A stretch of DNA of 64,000 nucleotides, taken from assembly GCF_040361435.1 (NCBI RefSeq), contig NZ_APNL01000019.1, forward strand, positions 8,759-72,758. The letters are read 5' to 3'. The stretch is from Salinisphaera sp002433465. Its GTDB lineage: Bacteria; Pseudomonadota; Gammaproteobacteria; Nevskiales; Salinisphaeraceae. The notes under the pieces were generated by a model that was not told the DNA's origin, made no database searches, and worked only from the letters and a program-made list of their open reading frames with translations. Both the position numbers and the translations under genes were made by a program. This document shows, piece by piece, positions 7,308-15,835 of the stretch; position 1 is the stretch's first letter; each line of letters begins with the position of its first letter.

Positions 7308-9806
7308 ATGACAGCACTCATTGTCGCATTAGTACTCGTTGGCCTGTATTGGACATTGCTCTACCGTGGCGTGTCGCTCGCGGTATTCAGCGCGGTGACC
7401 GTGGGAGCCGTTGCGGCGCTGTGGGCAACCGGCGTGCTCGGGCCGATCGGCGTGACCGTAGCCGCCGTCGTGGTCGGCGTGCCGTTGGCCATCTTCAATG
7501 CCGTGCCGGTGCGCCGCGCGCTGATGACCAAGCGCCTCTACGGCGTGTTCCGCAAAATCCTTCCGGAAATGGGGCCGACCGAGAAGGAAGCCCTTGAAGC
7601 CGGCGACGTCTGGTGGGAAGCCGAGATGTTTCGCGGTCGTCCGGACTGGAAACAGCTGCACGATTTCGAACTCACCAAGCTGACCGCCGAGGAGCAGTCG
7701 TTTCTCGACAATGAAACCGAGCAGCTGTGCGCGATGATCGACGACTGGCAGGTCAACTTCGAGCTCAAGGACCTGCCCGAGGACGTCTGGGACTACATCC
7801 GCAACAACGGCTTTTTTGCCATGCTCATTCCCAAGAAGCATGGTGGCCTGGGATTCTCGGCCTACGGGCAGTCCTGTGTGGTGGCCAAGATCGCGACCCG
7901 TTCGCTGACCGCGGCGGTGACGGTCATGGTGCCGAACTCGCTCGGCCCGGGTGAGCTGCTCACCCACTACGGCACCAAGGAACAGCAGGAGAAATGGCTG
8001 CCAGGCCTGGCCTCCGGCAAGGAGCTGCCCTGCTTCGCGCTGACCGGCGTGGAAGTCGGTTCCGATGCCACCAAGATGCCGGATACCGGCATCGTGTGTA
8101 AGCGCACCGTCGACGGCGAAGAGGTGCTGGGCCTGTCGCTGAGCTTCAACAAGCGCTATATCACCCTCGCGCCGGTTGCCACCATGATGGGCCTGGCCTT
8201 CAAGCTCAAGGATCCGGACGGCCTTCTGGGCGATCCGGACACGGTCGATTACGGCATTACCTGTGCGCTGTTGGCCACCGATACGCCGGGCGTGAAGATC
8301 GGTCGTCGCCACTTCCCGGGTGCAACGTTCATGAACGGCCCGATCCAGGGCGAAGACGTGTTCGTGCCGATCGATTCGATCATCGGCGGCCCGGACAAGG
8401 CCGGCAAGGGCTGGCGCATGCTTGTCGAATGCCTGTCGGCCGGTCGCGGTATCTCGCTGCCGGCGCTGTCCACGGCTACGGGCAAGGGTATGTACGGCAT
8501 CACCGCCGCCTACTCGCGTATTCGTCGTCAGTTCGGTACCGAAATCGGCAATTTCGAGGGCGTGCGCGAAGGCCTGGGCGTGATCGGCGGCTATGCCTAT
8601 ATCCTGGAAAACGTGCGCAACCTCACGGCTTCGGGCGTGGATCACTGCACGCCGAGCGTGGTCACGGCGATGATCAAGTATCACTCCACCGAGATGATGC
8701 GCACCGTCATTACCCACTCCATGGATATTCATTCCGGTCGCGGCATCATCATGGGTCCGCGCAACTATCTGGCCGCGGCCTATCAGGCGCTGCCGGTGGC
8801 GATTACCGTCGAGGGCGCGAACATCATGACGCGCAGCCTCATGGTCTTTGGCCAGGGCGCGATCCGCTGCCATCCGTACGTTTATAGCGAGATGGAAGCG
8901 GCCCACAATCCGGACTTCAATGCCGGCCTGCAGGAATTCGACCGTCTGCTGTTCTCCCATCTGGGCTATTCGGTCAACCGTGCGGTGCGTGCCTTTACGC
9001 TGGGCATGACCGGCGCGCGGCTAGCCAAGGCGCCGGTCAACAACGCCATGAGCGATTACTATCGCCACATGGAGCGTTTCTCGGCGGCGCTGGCCTTCTG
9101 TGCCGACCTGTCCATGGGCACGCTGGGCGGCGCCCTGAAGCTCAAGGAGTCGACCTCGGCGCGCCTGGGCGACGTGCTCAGCCATCTGTACATGGCCTCG
9201 GCCACGCTCAAGGGGTTTGAGGTCAACGGCGGCACCGACGAAGACAAGGTGCATGCGACCTGGGCGATGGAATATCACCTGCACGCGATCGAGAACGCTT
9301 TCCACGAGTTCGTGCGCAACTACCCGATCAAGGCGGCGCGCCCGGTGCTCAAGCTGATCGCCCTGCCGCGCGGTCGCCGTTTCTCCGGCCCGACGGATAG
9401 CATGAATGCCGCGGTTTGCGACATGATGCTCAACATGAAGCTGGATACGCCGTTCGGTAAGCGCATGAGCTACGATCTCTACATTGGCCGCGGTGAAAAC
9501 GATCCGACCGGTCGTCTGATGAACGCCTTCGAGAAACTGCAGGAAGTCGACAGCTTCTACAGCGAGTTTCTGCGCGGCGTGAAGCATGGCGAGATCGAAG
9601 GCGAAACCGTCGAAGAGCAGCTTGAAAGTGCGGTTGCCAAGCAGCTGCTGTCGGCCGATCAGGCTCAGCAGATTCGCGAATACGATCGGATGCGCTACGA
9701 CGTGCTGCTCACCGACGACTTCAGCAAGGAATATCTGGCGAATCCGCTGTCTGAAAAGGCGCGGCGCGAAGAGGGCCGGCCAGCGGATCTGCGTATCGCC
9801 TCATGA
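7308..9806 (+). CDS. fadE: Acyl-CoA dehydrogenase FadE
   Basis: This flavoenzyme introduces the alpha,beta double bond in acyl-CoA, the first step of beta-oxidation. At 832 residues it has the length of the large FadE class: N-terminal hydrophobic segments (residues ~1-60), the acyl-CoA dehydrogenase core (SAYGQSCVVAKIATRS, PCFALTGVEVGSDA, SAGRGISLPALST) and a C-terminal extension (DUF1974 type). The TVEGANIMTR motif holds the expected catalytic Glu region. I preferred the ATG at 7308 because GGAAG lies 8 bases upstream; an in-frame ATG at 7293 is possible. The stop overlaps the next gene by 4 bp. Confidence 0.93.
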   Translation: MTALIVALVLVGLYWTLLYRGVSLAVFSAVTVGAVAALWATGVLGPIGVTVAAVVVGVPLAIFNAVPVRRALMTKRLYGVFRKILPEMGPTEKEALEAGDVWWEAEMFRGRPDWKQLHDFELTKLTAEEQSFLDNETEQLCAMIDDWQVNFELKDLPEDVWDYIRNNGFFAMLIPKKHGGLGFSAYGQSCVVAKIATRSLTAAVTVMVPNSLGPGELLTHYGTKEQQEKWLPGLASGKELPCFALTGVEVGSDATKMPDTGIVCKRTVDGEEVLGLSLSFNKRYITLAPVATMMGLAFKLKDPDGLLGDPDTVDYGITCALLATDTPGVKIGRRHFPGATFMNGPIQGEDVFVPIDSIIGGPDKAGKGWRMLVECLSAGRGISLPALSTATGKGMYGITAAYSRIRRQFGTEIGNFEGVREGLGVIGGYAYILENVRNLTASGVDHCTPSVVTAMIKYHSTEMMRTVITHSMDIHSGRGIIMGPRNYLAAAYQALPVAITVEGANIMTRSLMVFGQGAIRCHPYVYSEMEAAHNPDFNAGLQEFDRLLFSHLGYSVNRAVRAFTLGMTGARLAKAPVNNAMSDYYRHMERFSAALAFCADLSMGTLGGALKLKESTSARLGDVLSHLYMASATLKGFEVNGGTDEDKVHATWAMEYHLHAIENAFHEFVRNYPIKAARPVLKLIALPRGRRFSGPTDSMNAAVCDMMLNMKLDTPFGKRMSYDLYIGRGENDPTGRLMNAFEKLQEVDSFYSEFLRGVKHGEIEGETVEEQLESAVAKQLLSADQAQQIREYDRMRYDVLLTDDFSKEYLANPLSEKARREEGRPADLRIAS

Positions 9807-11062
9807 CCCGAAGCTTGCTCGGCGCCAAGCTGGTCGACGTCGGCGGTGGCAGCCTTGCCCGTATCACGGGTGTGGATGCCGCCGCCGAAGTCGCGCCCCA
9901 GCAGGTCGGGCTGACCGCGGGCGCGGTCGATTCGATCTGGTCGAGCGTGGAAGCGCTCTATCGGACGGGGGCCTACCCGGCAGCCACCTTCTGTCTGCGC
10001 CGGCGCGGCCGGATCGTGTTGAACCGATCGATCGGCTATGCCCAGGGCGGTGGCCCCGGCGAAAGCCGTGGGCCGCATGCGCGTTTGGCCGAGCCGGATA
10101 CGCCGATCTGTCTGTTCTCGGCCAGCAAGGCGGTTACCGCCATGCTGATGCACAAGCTCGCCGAAGAGGGCGGCGTAGACCTGGATAATCGGGTGTCGCG
10201 CTACCTGCCGGAGTTCACCGGCGGCGGCAAGGATCGTACGACCCTCGCCCAGGTGCTTTCGCATCAGGGCGGTTTCCCCATGTTCGACGTGGATCCCGCG
10301 GACGGCCCCGAGACGTTGCTCGACTGGCAACGGTGTATCGAACTGATCTGCGCGGCGCCGGCCGAAAAGGGCGGCAAACGTCTGGCCTACCACGCCATAA
10401 CCGGGGGCTTCATTCTTGCCGAAATCATTCGGCGCGTGACCGGTATGTCCTTCACCGACTATCTGGATACACGCTTTCGTCAGCCGCTGGGGATGCGCTA
10501 TTTCACCTACGGGCTGGACGGTCGCTCGCGTGGTCGCGTGGCCACGAACTATGTCGCCGGTCAGCCGGTGCGCTTTCCCATCTCCATGCTGGCCCGCCAG
10601 GCGTTGTCCGCCGATTTTGCAGAAGTGGTCGATATTTCCAATCGCGACTACTTCATGGACGCGGTCGTTCCCGCGGGCAACCTCTATTCTACGGCCGAAG
10701 AGCTGTCGCGCTTTTACCAGATGATGCTCGATGGCGGTCGTTATGACGGCCGTCAGGTCATGCAGCCGGACACCATTCGCCGCGCGATCAAGCCCGCGGT
10801 GCGCCTGCGCTACGACCATACGCTCAAGATTCCCATGCGATACAGCGAAGGCCTGATGCTGGGCGTAAACCCGTTCGGCCTGTACGGGCCGATGACCGGC
10901 AGCGCCTACGGTCACCTGGGCTTCATGAACATCCTGGGCTGGGCGGACCCGGATCGCGATATCGCGGTATCGCTGCTGGTGACCGGCAAGTCCATCCTTG
11001 GGGGCCATCTGCTGGCGCTCGGCCAGCTTTTGAGTACGTTGTCCTGGCAATGTCGAGGTTGA
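9803..11062 (+). CDS. Serine hydrolase, beta-lactamase/EstB family
   Basis: The 419-residue protein has the class C beta-lactamase/penicillin-binding fold: the nucleophile motif S106-A-S-K109 within CLFSASKAVTAMLMHKL, a YHAITGGFILAEII segment in the place of the second (Tyr) motif, and a GHLGFMNILGW region near the C-terminus in the place of the HxG-type motif. Such proteins next to fadE are usually esterases or lipid hydrolases rather than antibiotic-resistance enzymes. It is translationally coupled to fadE (ATGA overlap), so a role in acyl-ester turnover is likely. There is no clear signal peptide. Confidence 0.85.
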   Translation: MTRSLLGAKLVDVGGGSLARITGVDAAAEVAPQQVGLTAGAVDSIWSSVEALYRTGAYPAATFCLRRRGRIVLNRSIGYAQGGGPGESRGPHARLAEPDTPICLFSASKAVTAMLMHKLAEEGGVDLDNRVSRYLPEFTGGGKDRTTLAQVLSHQGGFPMFDVDPADGPETLLDWQRCIELICAAPAEKGGKRLAYHAITGGFILAEIIRRVTGMSFTDYLDTRFRQPLGMRYFTYGLDGRSRGRVATNYVAGQPVRFPISMLARQALSADFAEVVDISNRDYFMDAVVPAGNLYSTAEELSRFYQMMLDGGRYDGRQVMQPDTIRRAIKPAVRLRYDHTLKIPMRYSEGLMLGVNPFGLYGPMTGSAYGHLGFMNILGWADPDRDIAVSLLVTGKSILGGHLLALGQLLSTLSWQCRG

Positions 11063-11067
11063 TCCGC

Positions 11068-12369
11068 ATGGCCGATCCGAAGACGACAAAGCAACAATCG
11101 CGCGCCACCGAGATGGCGCATAAACCCTTGGCATCACGCACCGTGGCCGACCGCGGTGTCTGGCTGCGCGGCGGGCTGTCGATGGCAACCGACGCCTTCG
11201 TCGGCTCGGTGAATATCGTCAACGGTATCCACCAGGCCGTAACCCGAACCGTGAGCCGACTGGCTCCACCGGCGCGGCCGATTGGCCGGGGCAGCGATTT
11301 TGTCTACGGCCGGGTACGCGATATCGGCCGGCTCAGCTTCTTCGGCGTGCGCCAGGTGGCCGGGCTGGCCGAAACGCTGGTGCCCGGGCGCAAACGCGAC
11401 ATGCCGCAGCGGCTCGCGCTGGGCGTGCATAGCGCGCTCAACGGGGCGTTCGGCGACTATCTCGAGCGCAGTGACAATGAGCTTGCGCTCACCATGACGC
11501 TCGTCGATGAAGCCGGGCGCGCCATCGAGCCGAGCGTGCCCGGCCTGCGTGCCGCCTTGTCCGAGCCCAGTCCACGCGTGGTGATTCTGGTCCACGGTCT
11601 GGGCATGAACGATCAGCAGTGGCGCCAGGCCGGGCGCGACGACTTCGGCCAGCGCCTGGCGCGCGACTTCGGCTATACGGCGCTACGTCTTCGCTACAAC
11701 AGCGGGCGCCATATTTCCCAGAATGGTCGCGATTTCGCGGCGCTGCTGCAGGCACTGCATGCCAGCTACCCGGCCGCGATCGAACGGCTGACCATCGTCG
11801 GCCATAGCATGGGCGGGCTGGTCGCGCGCAGCGCCTGCCACTATGCCGAGCAGGCCGGCCATGACTGGGTCGATACGCTGACCGACCTGGTCCTGCTGGG
11901 TTCGCCGCATCTGGGCGCGCCGCTCGAACGTCTGGGCCGTCAGTTCACCCATACGCTCACGCGGCTGCCTTATACGCGGCCGCTGTCCGCGCTTGGCGAG
12001 ATTCGCAGCGCCGGGGTCAAGGATCTCAGTCTGGGCTATCTCCGAGACGAGGACTGGCAGCAGGACACGCATGCCCGACCCACGCCGCCCGAAGCGCTCG
12101 CCTCGCCCGATCATGTCGGCCACTTTCTGGTTGCCGCGACCCTGGGGCGCCGCGGCGACGACCCGCTGGGTCGCTGGTTCGGCGATCTGCTGGTGCCGGT
12201 GTCGAGCGCGGTGGGCCATGCCGATGCCCCCAGCCGTCGGTTCAACGCCCGCGACCAGGACGGCCGAATTTTCTACGGCATGAATCACTTCGCGCTAGTG
12301 CATCACGACGATGTCTATGCCGCGATCCACGACTGGCTGGCACCGCGCCTGAAGCCGGCCACCCATTAA
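11068..12369 (+). CDS. Alpha/beta hydrolase, lipase/PGAP1-like
   Basis: The 433-residue protein has an oxyanion-hole strand VVILVHGLGMNDQQW and the nucleophile elbow GHSMG (Ser about residue 247), followed by DLVLLGSPHLGAPLERLGR typical of lipase and PGAP1-like hydrolases; a late HFALVHHDDV probably supplies the catalytic His. The N-terminal ~170 residues are a non-catalytic extension. The ATG at 11068 has CGAGG 9 bases upstream; an alternative ATG at 11050 overlaps the upstream gene. It is third in the fadE operon. Substrate is unknown; a triglyceride or wax-ester type lipid is a guess. Confidence 0.82.
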   Translation: MADPKTTKQQSRATEMAHKPLASRTVADRGVWLRGGLSMATDAFVGSVNIVNGIHQAVTRTVSRLAPPARPIGRGSDFVYGRVRDIGRLSFFGVRQVAGLAETLVPGRKRDMPQRLALGVHSALNGAFGDYLERSDNELALTMTLVDEAGRAIEPSVPGLRAALSEPSPRVVILVHGLGMNDQQWRQAGRDDFGQRLARDFGYTALRLRYNSGRHISQNGRDFAALLQALHASYPAAIERLTIVGHSMGGLVARSACHYAEQAGHDWVDTLTDLVLLGSPHLGAPLERLGRQFTHTLTRLPYTRPLSALGEIRSAGVKDLSLGYLRDEDWQQDTHARPTPPEALASPDHVGHFLVAATLGRRGDDPLGRWFGDLLVPVSSAVGHADAPSRRFNARDQDGRIFYGMNHFALVHHDDVYAAIHDWLAPRLKPATH

Positions 12370-12394
12370 TCCGAAAACAGGAGCCCTAATCTCT

Positions 12395-12673
12395 ATGTCC
12401 GATCTGGAAAGCCGCTTTCAGGAAGCCGTCGAAAAGGTGCGCAATGCGCCGGAGGACGGGGGATTCAAGCCGTCGAACGACTACAAGCTCAAGATGTACG
12501 CGCTCTACCGCCAGGCCACCGACGGCGACGTCCAGGGCAAGAAACCCGGCATGCTCAACCCGATTGCCCGCTATAAATGGCAGGCTTGGGCCGATATGAA
12601 AGGCAAGAACAGCGAACAGGCGATGCAGGAATACATCGCCGAAGTGGACAAGGTCGAAGCCGAATACGGCTAG
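12395..12673 (+). CDS. Acyl-CoA-binding protein (ACBP)
   Basis: This 92-residue four-helix protein covers the whole ACBP domain, with the conserved LYxQATxGD, RYKWQAW and the NSEQAMQEYI segment that form the acyl-CoA pocket. It buffers and carries long-chain acyl-CoA in the cytosol. It is the last gene of the fadE operon (25 bp after the lipase-like gene, with an AGGAG site upstream). Acyl-CoA-binding proteins are common in eukaryotes and patchy in bacteria; here the context agrees fully with the fold. Confidence 0.95.
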   Translation: MSDLESRFQEAVEKVRNAPEDGGFKPSNDYKLKMYALYRQATDGDVQGKKPGMLNPIARYKWQAWADMKGKNSEQAMQEYIAEVDKVEAEYG

Positions 12674-12721
12674 GCCGTTCAGGCGGCTCGCATGTGGGCG
12701 ACGAGCGCAGCGGCCGCGGCC

Positions 12722-12746
12722 GGCGCCAGGCCAGGGGCCTGGCGCC
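12722..12746. terminator. Strong hairpin between convergent ACBP and unknown gene
   Basis: A perfect 11-bp stem GGCGCCAGGCC with a 3-base loop lies 48 bp after the ACBP stop. It has no T-tract on either side, so it is a hairpin of terminator position rather than a classical intrinsic terminator. Confidence 0.45.
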
Positions 12747-12760
12747 CCAGGGTCGCGGAT

Positions 12761-13909
12761 TCAGCTGGAGCTGTCGGGGGTGCTACGCCCGGCGTCGGCA
12801 AGCGCTTCGGCGAGCAGGCCGCCGGCGCAGGCGCCATGCGCACGCTGTCGCGTTTCGGCCGAAAGTCGGGCGCTCGCGTTGGTCAGCGCGTCGCGGTCCG
12901 CGTCATCCGCCTGAAGGCGTCGGTCGAGCTCCCAGAGAAAGGGCTTGCGCTCGTTGGCGGCCACTTCCAGCACGCGGGCGAGGCGCTCTTCGCCCATGGC
13001 CGTGGTCTGATTACGAAACCGAGCCCAAAGATCGTTGGCGATCACCGAGTCGATTACGCTGCGGATCACGGCTGCGTCGGTAAAGGCCGGTTCGCTGGCG
13101 AGCGTGCCGATGAGCCGGCTGGGCATTTCGTCGGCGATCTGCAGCAATGCCGGCCAAAGATCGTCCTGGGCAGCCGCGCGGATGAGCGAGTCGAGTATGG
13201 CCGCGTTCTGGGTCATGGCCAGCTCGGCCATGGCCAGCCTGGCGTGCTCGCCGATGCGTAGTAGTGTGGCAAGGACCTCGGGCCAGAGTTGCTCGCTCGC
13301 GGCCGCCGCCACGATGGCCTCGCGGCGGTCGCGGTCCAGATGCGCGATCACCCGATCCAGCTGTGTGCTTTCCTCGACAAAAAAGCCGATTTTGAGCAGG
13401 TCGCTCTCGTTTTCGATCGCATCGGTGGCTGCGAACAGGGTATGTTCGGGTAGCACGTCCACGAACCGGCTCATGGTGATGATTTCGCCACGCGCCAGTA
13501 GTAGGCGGGTGATCGCGATCGCGCGATCCACCGGAAACCCGGCAATGATCGGGCGCGCGCGTACCGGGTCGATATGCAGGCAGGTATCGGCCAGGAAACT
13601 GTCGGACAGTCGCGCGGCCAGGTCGATGGCTTTGTCGGGCGCCATCTCGCCGGCAATACGCCCGGCCAGGATTGGCCCGAGCACGCGCTCGGCAATTCGC
13701 GCGCTGATGGCCAGCGGCACGATCGACGACAGCCGGGCGAAGCCGGTGAACGTCGGCCGAAACTTTTCGAACAGCGCTTCGGTGATGCCTTCACGCAGCG
13801 TACGCAGCCGTTCGGCTTCGAGATAGTCCAGATGTTCGAGTTCGCCGGTGTCGGTTTGCAGAATACGCGCGAGTTTTACCAGTTCAGCCTGGGTGGCCAG
13901 ATTTCTCAT
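12761..13909 (-). CDS. Unrecognised helical-repeat protein
   Basis: I do not recognise this 382-residue protein. It is almost entirely alpha-helical by eye, with repeated units of about 35-40 residues (for example PVDRAIAITRLL, VLPEHTLFAA, QLDRVIAHLDRDRREAI, RLIGTLASEPAF) that vaguely recall the MgtE-N/FliG-type or HEAT-like superhelices. There is no signal peptide, membrane helix, cysteine motif or nucleotide-binding loop. Its start overlaps the stop of a 71-residue gene by 4 bp, making a two-gene unit that converges on ACBP and diverges from fabG. Confidence 0.7.
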   Translation of the reverse strand: MRNLATQAELVKLARILQTDTGELEHLDYLEAERLRTLREGITEALFEKFRPTFTGFARLSSIVPLAISARIAERVLGPILAGRIAGEMAPDKAIDLAARLSDSFLADTCLHIDPVRARPIIAGFPVDRAIAITRLLLARGEIITMSRFVDVLPEHTLFAATDAIENESDLLKIGFFVEESTQLDRVIAHLDRDRREAIVAAAASEQLWPEVLATLLRIGEHARLAMAELAMTQNAAILDSLIRAAAQDDLWPALLQIADEMPSRLIGTLASEPAFTDAAVIRSVIDSVIANDLWARFRNQTTAMGEERLARVLEVAANERKPFLWELDRRLQADDADRDALTNASARLSAETRQRAHGACAGGLLAEALADAGRSTPDSSS

Positions 13910-14121
13910 GAGGGGCCCAGGAACAGTTTCTGTACGCGTTTACGCAGCGGCGCGGGCACCATGCCCACGGCCTCGTCGAGCGCGGTTTCAAGCAGGGTGC
14001 GCTGATGGCGGGCCGCATTCTTCATCAACGTCTGCAGGTGCTCGCGCTCGTCGGGCGGCAGGCCGTCGATCACGGCCTGTGTGCGCGAATCCAGGGGCAG
14101 ACGATCGTCGTCACCGTTCAT
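13906..14121 (-). CDS. Small unrecognised helical protein, 71 aa
   Basis: This short acidic-then-basic protein (SRTQAVIDGLPPDEREHLQT near residues 12-31, basic end RKRVQKLFLGPS) is first in a two-gene operon with the helical-repeat protein, with a 4-bp stop/start overlap. It looks soluble and helical. Coupling suggests it works with, or regulates, its neighbour. Function is unknown. Confidence 0.65.
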   Translation of the reverse strand: MNGDDDRLPLDSRTQAVIDGLPPDEREHLQTLMKNAARHQRTLLETALDEAVGMVPAPLRKRVQKLFLGPS

Positions 14122-14323
14122 GTCTGTGCAAGCCTCGCGTGCCGCGCGCCGGCGCGTTGCTGGCGCGGTCGGCGCGCTCGAAAAACCGATGTTTTATCCG
14201 ATGCTACATCAAGCCGGGGTTGCACGCAGGCGGCTTTGAACGAATCGGGAACGGGTTCGAATGCGCCCGTCTCGGGCGTCCGCGCCCCCTTTTTGCCAGA
14301 AATTGCGCGGCAACCGACTTGTT

Positions 14324-14350
14324 TTGACAAGCGGGTGCCCTAAACTTAAT
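14324..14350 (+). promoter_or_regulatory. Candidate sigma70 promoter of fabG-like gene
   Basis: A perfect TTGACA (14324-14329) is followed after 15 bases by CTTAAT (14345-14350), about 64 bp before the ATG at 14414. It lies in the 292-bp gap 14122-14413 between divergent genes, in which I see no other feature. Confidence 0.5.
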
Positions 14351-14413
14351 CATGTTGCGGTGCACGATGACCGGCTATGGGCCGCGTCAGCGCCAACCAA
14401 TCGAGGAGTCCAA

Positions 14414-15778
14414 ATGAGTGATTTTCTAGTCCGTGCTTCGTCGAACTCGACGGTTCGCAATGTCATCAAGACGCTGGGCTTGCCCACGCCCACCGAACTC
14501 GCGCGGGACGAAGGCGCATATCAGGAGCGCTTTCTCGACAACGAAAAGATTCTGGTTGGCGCGACGGCCAACGCGGCCGCGATCGCGGGTGTGGGTACCA
14601 CGCTGGAAGCCGCGGGCGCCAACGTACAGCGTGCCGACAAGCCCACGCCGGGCGATGAGGACAAGTTCGACGCGCTGGTGTTCGATGCCACGAACATGGC
14701 CGATGTCGCCGAACTGAATGCCCTCTACGACTTCTTCCATCCGGTGGCGCGCAAGCTCACGCGCAACGCCCGTATCGTGGTGCTTTCAAGTCTGCCGTCG
14801 GCGATGGAAAGCGTCTCCGCGGCCGCGGCGGCCCGTGCGGTGGAAGGCTTCGTGCGCTCGCTGGCCAAGGAAATCGGTCAGCTTGGTTCGACCGCGAACA
14901 TGCTCTACGTCGAGCCGGGTGCCGAGGATCGCGTGGCCGCGCCGCTGCGATTCCTGCTTTCGGACTACAGCACGTTCGTCGATGGCCAGCCGCTGACGGT
15001 CACCAAGGCCGGCCGCATGCCCGAGGCCGTGCCCGCCACCCAGCCGCTCAAGGACAAGGTGGCGTTGGTTACCGGTGGGGCCCGCGGTATTGGCGCGGCG
15101 ACCGCAGAGCGCCTGGCGCGCGAAGGCGCGACCGTGGTGTGCTTGGATATTCCCCAGGATCAGGAAACGCTCGAGGAAACCGTCGCCGGTTTCGGCGGTA
15201 CCGCGCTGCCGCTGGATATCACCGCGGATGACGCGCCGCGCCAGATCGCGGACTTCTTCAAGGAGAAGTTTGGCGGCGTGGATATCGTTGTCCACAACGC
15301 GGGCGTGACCCGCGACAAGACGCTGGCCAACATGCCCGATCATTACTGGGACATGGTGATGAGCATCAACCTGCAGGCAATCATCAAGGTCGATGCCCTG
15401 CTCGGCGAAGAGAACGTCATCAACGAATATGGTCGCGTGATCTGTCTGTGCTCGATCGGCGGTATCGCCGGCAATCGCGGCCAGACCAACTACGGTGCCA
15501 CCAAGGCCGGACTGATCGGTTTTGTCGAACGCCGCGGCGCCACCGATCGCGATCGCGGCGTGACCGTCAATGCCGTGGCGCCGGGCTTCATCGAAACCCG
15601 TATGACGGCCGAGATGCCGTTTGGCGTGCGTGAAGGCGGCCGGCGGCTGTCGTCGCTGTCGCAGGGCGGCACGCCCCGCGATGTGGCCGAGGCGATTACC
15701 TTCCTGTCGACGCCGGGTGCAGGCGGTATTTCGGGCAACGTGCTGCGTGTCTGCGGCCAGAGCCTGATCGGCGCCTAA
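14414..15778 (+). CDS. Long 3-oxoacyl-ACP/CoA reductase (FabG4-like SDR)
   Basis: The 454-residue protein is the long, two-domain FabG type: a degenerate N-terminal Rossmann domain (residues ~1-210) and a C-terminal short-chain dehydrogenase with TGGARGIG (NADPH binding), NAG, the catalytic Ser in CSIGGIAGN and Y-G-A-T-K. The end CGQSLIGA is typical of this subfamily. It would reduce 3-oxoacyl thioesters. The ATG follows GAGGAG by 6 bases. Residues corresponding to 15530-15550 (RRGATDR) do not fit the family; moving the frame by one base there gives AAAPPIA between FVE and DRGVTVNAV, which does fit, so the gene appears to carry two compensating indels just after the active-site helix. Confidence 0.9.
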   Translation: MSDFLVRASSNSTVRNVIKTLGLPTPTELARDEGAYQERFLDNEKILVGATANAAAIAGVGTTLEAAGANVQRADKPTPGDEDKFDALVFDATNMADVAELNALYDFFHPVARKLTRNARIVVLSSLPSAMESVSAAAAARAVEGFVRSLAKEIGQLGSTANMLYVEPGAEDRVAAPLRFLLSDYSTFVDGQPLTVTKAGRMPEAVPATQPLKDKVALVTGGARGIGAATAERLAREGATVVCLDIPQDQETLEETVAGFGGTALPLDITADDAPRQIADFFKEKFGGVDIVVHNAGVTRDKTLANMPDHYWDMVMSINLQAIIKVDALLGEENVINEYGRVICLCSIGGIAGNRGQTNYGATKAGLIGFVERRGATDRDRGVTVNAVAPGFIETRMTAEMPFGVREGGRRLSSLSQGGTPRDVAEAITFLSTPGAGGISGNVLRVCGQSLIGA

Positions 15779-15808
15779 AATCGCCGCTATTTGCTGCGAT
15801 GATATCGA

Positions 15809-15835
15809 GCCGGCCTGTGTTCAGGCCGGCTTTTT
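15809..15835 (+). terminator. Rho-independent terminator of fabG-like gene
   Basis: GCCGGCCTG, loop TGTT, CAGGCCGGC and then TTTTT lie 30 bp after the stop. The right arm runs into the last codons of the convergent hydrolase gene. Confidence 0.9.

Noticed and set aside
9803..11062. Antibiotic-resistance beta-lactamase
   Set aside because: The SxxK fold is shared by esterases, there is no signal peptide, and the gene is embedded in a fatty-acid operon.
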